Of a DNA stretch of 7,405 nt, positions 6,455-7,405 are shown piece by piece. Origin of the DNA: Candidatus Njordarchaeota archaeon (lineage in GTDB: Archaea > Asgardarchaeota > Njordarchaeia > Njordarchaeales > Njordarchaeaceae); the NCBI GenBank assembly GCA_029856615.1, contig JAHKLF010000071.1, positions 1 to 7,405 of the forward strand. Reading direction: 5' to 3'. The notes under the pieces were generated by a model. The model did not search any database, was not told where the DNA came from, and was given only the letters and a program-made list of their open reading frames with translations. The stretch's first letter is position 1. Every line of letters begins with the position of its first letter. A program made the translations under genes and the position numbers.

Positions 6455-6583
6455 TTAGGGACTCTTTCCGTAGTCGGATGATGACTCAGCCACGCTTTTC
6501 GATGCAGAAAAACCGATGACTTCGCGACTATTTTTAGCCAGTATATCATTGTCTGGGCAATAGCCAATGAGACTATCTACCAT
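6455..6583 (-). CDS. Doubtful small ORF (42 residues) downstream of the WYL ORF
   Basis: ATG 6583-6581 to TAA 6457-6455 encodes a 42-residue product containing GYCPDND and a Ser-rich end. The same frame is open for 14 further codons upstream, back to TGA codons just after the WYL ORF's stop, giving 57 open codons in all. No start with a good Shine-Dalgarno is seen. It lies in a different frame from the WYL ORF and shares its higher G+C. It may be a decayed or frameshifted tail of that gene, or chance. I recognise no family. Confidence 0.2.
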   Translation of the reverse strand: MVDSLIGYCPDNDILAKNSREVIGFSASKSVAESSSDYGKSP

Positions 6584-6632
6584 TGCACGATTAGCATTCT
6601 CCGCTCCGCATCTTAACTCAATATGTCATCAT

Positions 6633-7405
6633 TTAATCAACTTTCTCGACATAGCATATTCTATCAACTCCGAACGTCCTATAGGCATTACGGAGATGAC
6701 AGTATGCCCTAAGATAGACCACGTTACCCCTAGCATACAGATCGCACGGAGTGATTAGTCGGTATGTAGAATTTCCCTTCTTATCAACGTACGTGATTAC
6801 GAGATCACTTTTTGCCTTGGCGGCGTCAGCAATGATCCCCATTTTTGGTGGTGGGCGTGATGATCTAGCAAGAGACAAATTTAGGACGATGGACCTACCT
6901 TCTAGAGGTCGCTTCCGTAGCTCATTACGATGTATTAGTAGGCATTTAAGAATCCTAGCACGCCCTCTAGTTGCCCTATGCGAGCGTATCAAGGATTTGA
7001 TGCCGAAGTAAGGTTCGACACCGTTAGTCGTTATGAACTTTCCAGCGAAGAGGGTCGCGAGGATAACCAAGACTTTATAGACAAAACGGAACCTGCATTT
7101 CATTTCCTTCAGACAGCCTCTAAAAATCAATGTTACGTGACCAATTTTGTAGCCAATTGAGGGCTCGGCCCCCTCTTTTTCTTTCTTCTTTCGTCGTAAA
7201 TAGCCATGAGGATCACCGATATCTAATCGTCCCAAGTAAAGCTCCGCACTATCCTTCTCCTTCAAGTCTAATATTGGACCATTATAGGGCTTGTTGGAAA
7301 ATGCATCCCATCGCATCCTAATCGTATATTCGTGCCCAGAGGGAGCCGGGAAATGAACTAATACTATGCCTCTCTGCTTTTTATCATGGATCTGCCGTAT
7401 ATGAA
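6633..7405 (-). CDS. WYL-domain protein with transposase-like upstream motif, N-terminus outside window
   Basis: The frame is open from the right edge to TAA 6635-6633, giving 256 visible residues; internal ATG 7316 is not a convincing start because the frame continues upstream. Residues about 190-249 form a WYL domain: LVITYVDKKGN, then VYLRAYCHLR (the W-Y-L position is V-Y-L), then RTFGVDRI. In the consensus RTFRxDRI the fourth residue is a basic ligand-contacting Arg; here it is Gly245. WYL domains sense nucleic-acid-like ligands in many regulators and defence-linked proteins. Upstream, residues 125-134 read TTNGVEPYFG, followed by a basic stretch and LLIHRNEL. This resembles the region around the last catalytic Glu of DDE transposases (E130), but I cannot locate the two Asp motifs. 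No helix-turn-helix is obvious. G+C is about 46-50% against 35-40% elsewhere, which suggests transfer. The WYL call is good; the transposase link is tentative. Confidence 0.65.
   Translation of the reverse strand, partial: HIRQIHDKKQRGIVLVHFPAPSGHEYTIRMRWDAFSNKPYNGPILDLKEKDSAELYLGRLDIGDPHGYLRRKKKEKEGAEPSIGYKIGHVTLIFRGCLKEMKCRFRFVYKVLVILATLFAGKFITTNGVEPYFGIKSLIRSHRATRGRARILKCLLIHRNELRKRPLEGRSIVLNLSLARSSRPPPKMGIIADAAKAKSDLVITYVDKKGNSTYRLITPCDLYARGNVVYLRAYCHLRNAYRTFGVDRICYVEKVD

Larger units (their letters stand above)
6208..6632. other. Gene-poor stretch between metG and the WYL ORF
   Basis: No recognisable gene fills this stretch of about 425 bases. The part next to metG (6208-6450) is AT-rich like ordinary intergenic DNA. 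The part beyond about 6455 is richer in G+C and matches the ORF on its right. It contains a perfect 10-bp palindrome, CTTAGCTAAG (6371-6380), and the doubtful 42-codon ORF at 6583-6455. I found no tRNA, box C/D RNA or CRISPR repeat on either strand. Confidence 0.6.

Noticed and set aside
6470..6545. Box C/D small RNA (GATGATGA and CGATGA boxes on the plus strand)
   Set aside because: No CTGA D or D' box is found at the required 10-20 base spacing. The same holds for the ATGATGA at about 6624-6630 on the minus strand.
7005..7025. GGTTCGA-like tRNA T-loop
   Set aside because: No matching acceptor, D or anticodon stem is present, and it lies inside the open minus-strand frame.
6567..7321. Plus-strand ORFs opposite the WYL ORF
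   Set aside because: They are short, mutually overlapping and antisense to the WYL domain frame, which carries clear family motifs.

Overview
The window looks like about 7.4 kb of an archaeal chromosome. The evidence is the gene content: a TFB (TFIIB-type) zinc ribbon, a replication factor C large subunit ending in a PCNA-interacting peptide, and an archaeal-style methionyl-tRNA synthetase. Ribosome binding sites of the GGTGA type, used with GTG/TTG starts, and TATA-like boxes fit this. Most of the window is AT-rich, roughly 35-40% G+C in the lines I counted. A member of the Thermoproteota or a relative is a reasonable guess, but I cannot name a genus.

Layout from left to right: (i) the 5' end of a TFB gene leaves the window on the minus strand (1-146). 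(ii) A roughly 200-base divergent intergenic region follows. (iii) A plus-strand gene encodes a cytosolic protein with eight FG-GAP/VCBS-like calcium-loop repeats (349-1437). (iv) A short leader precedes the RFC large subunit gene (1543-3429), which carries an unusual tryptophan-rich insertion of about 110 residues before the Walker A motif. (v) Converging on it with only two bases between stop codons is a minus-strand pair: metG (start near 6191, end 4524) and then a HEAT-repeat protein (4520-3432). (vi) A gene-poor stretch (about 6208-6632) holds a perfect Shine-Dalgarno sequence for metG and one doubtful 42-residue ORF. (vii) A minus-strand ORF (6633-7405), open to the right edge, has a C-terminal WYL domain and, upstream of it, a motif resembling the final glutamate region of DDE transposases. 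This last block is clearly richer in G+C (about 45-50% in the lines I counted).

The core genes cover transcription initiation, replication and translation. They do not form one pathway. The metG-HEAT pair is the only convincing operon, with 3 bases between stop and start. The items most worth a second look are the metG 5' end, which has a perfect Shine-Dalgarno but TTC where a start codon should be; the RFC-L insertion; the intracellular eight-motif propeller protein beside TFB; and the high-G+C transposase-like/WYL ORF, which may be part of a mobile or transferred element. I saw no CRISPR array, tRNA, rRNA or complete insertion sequence, and no complete defence system.
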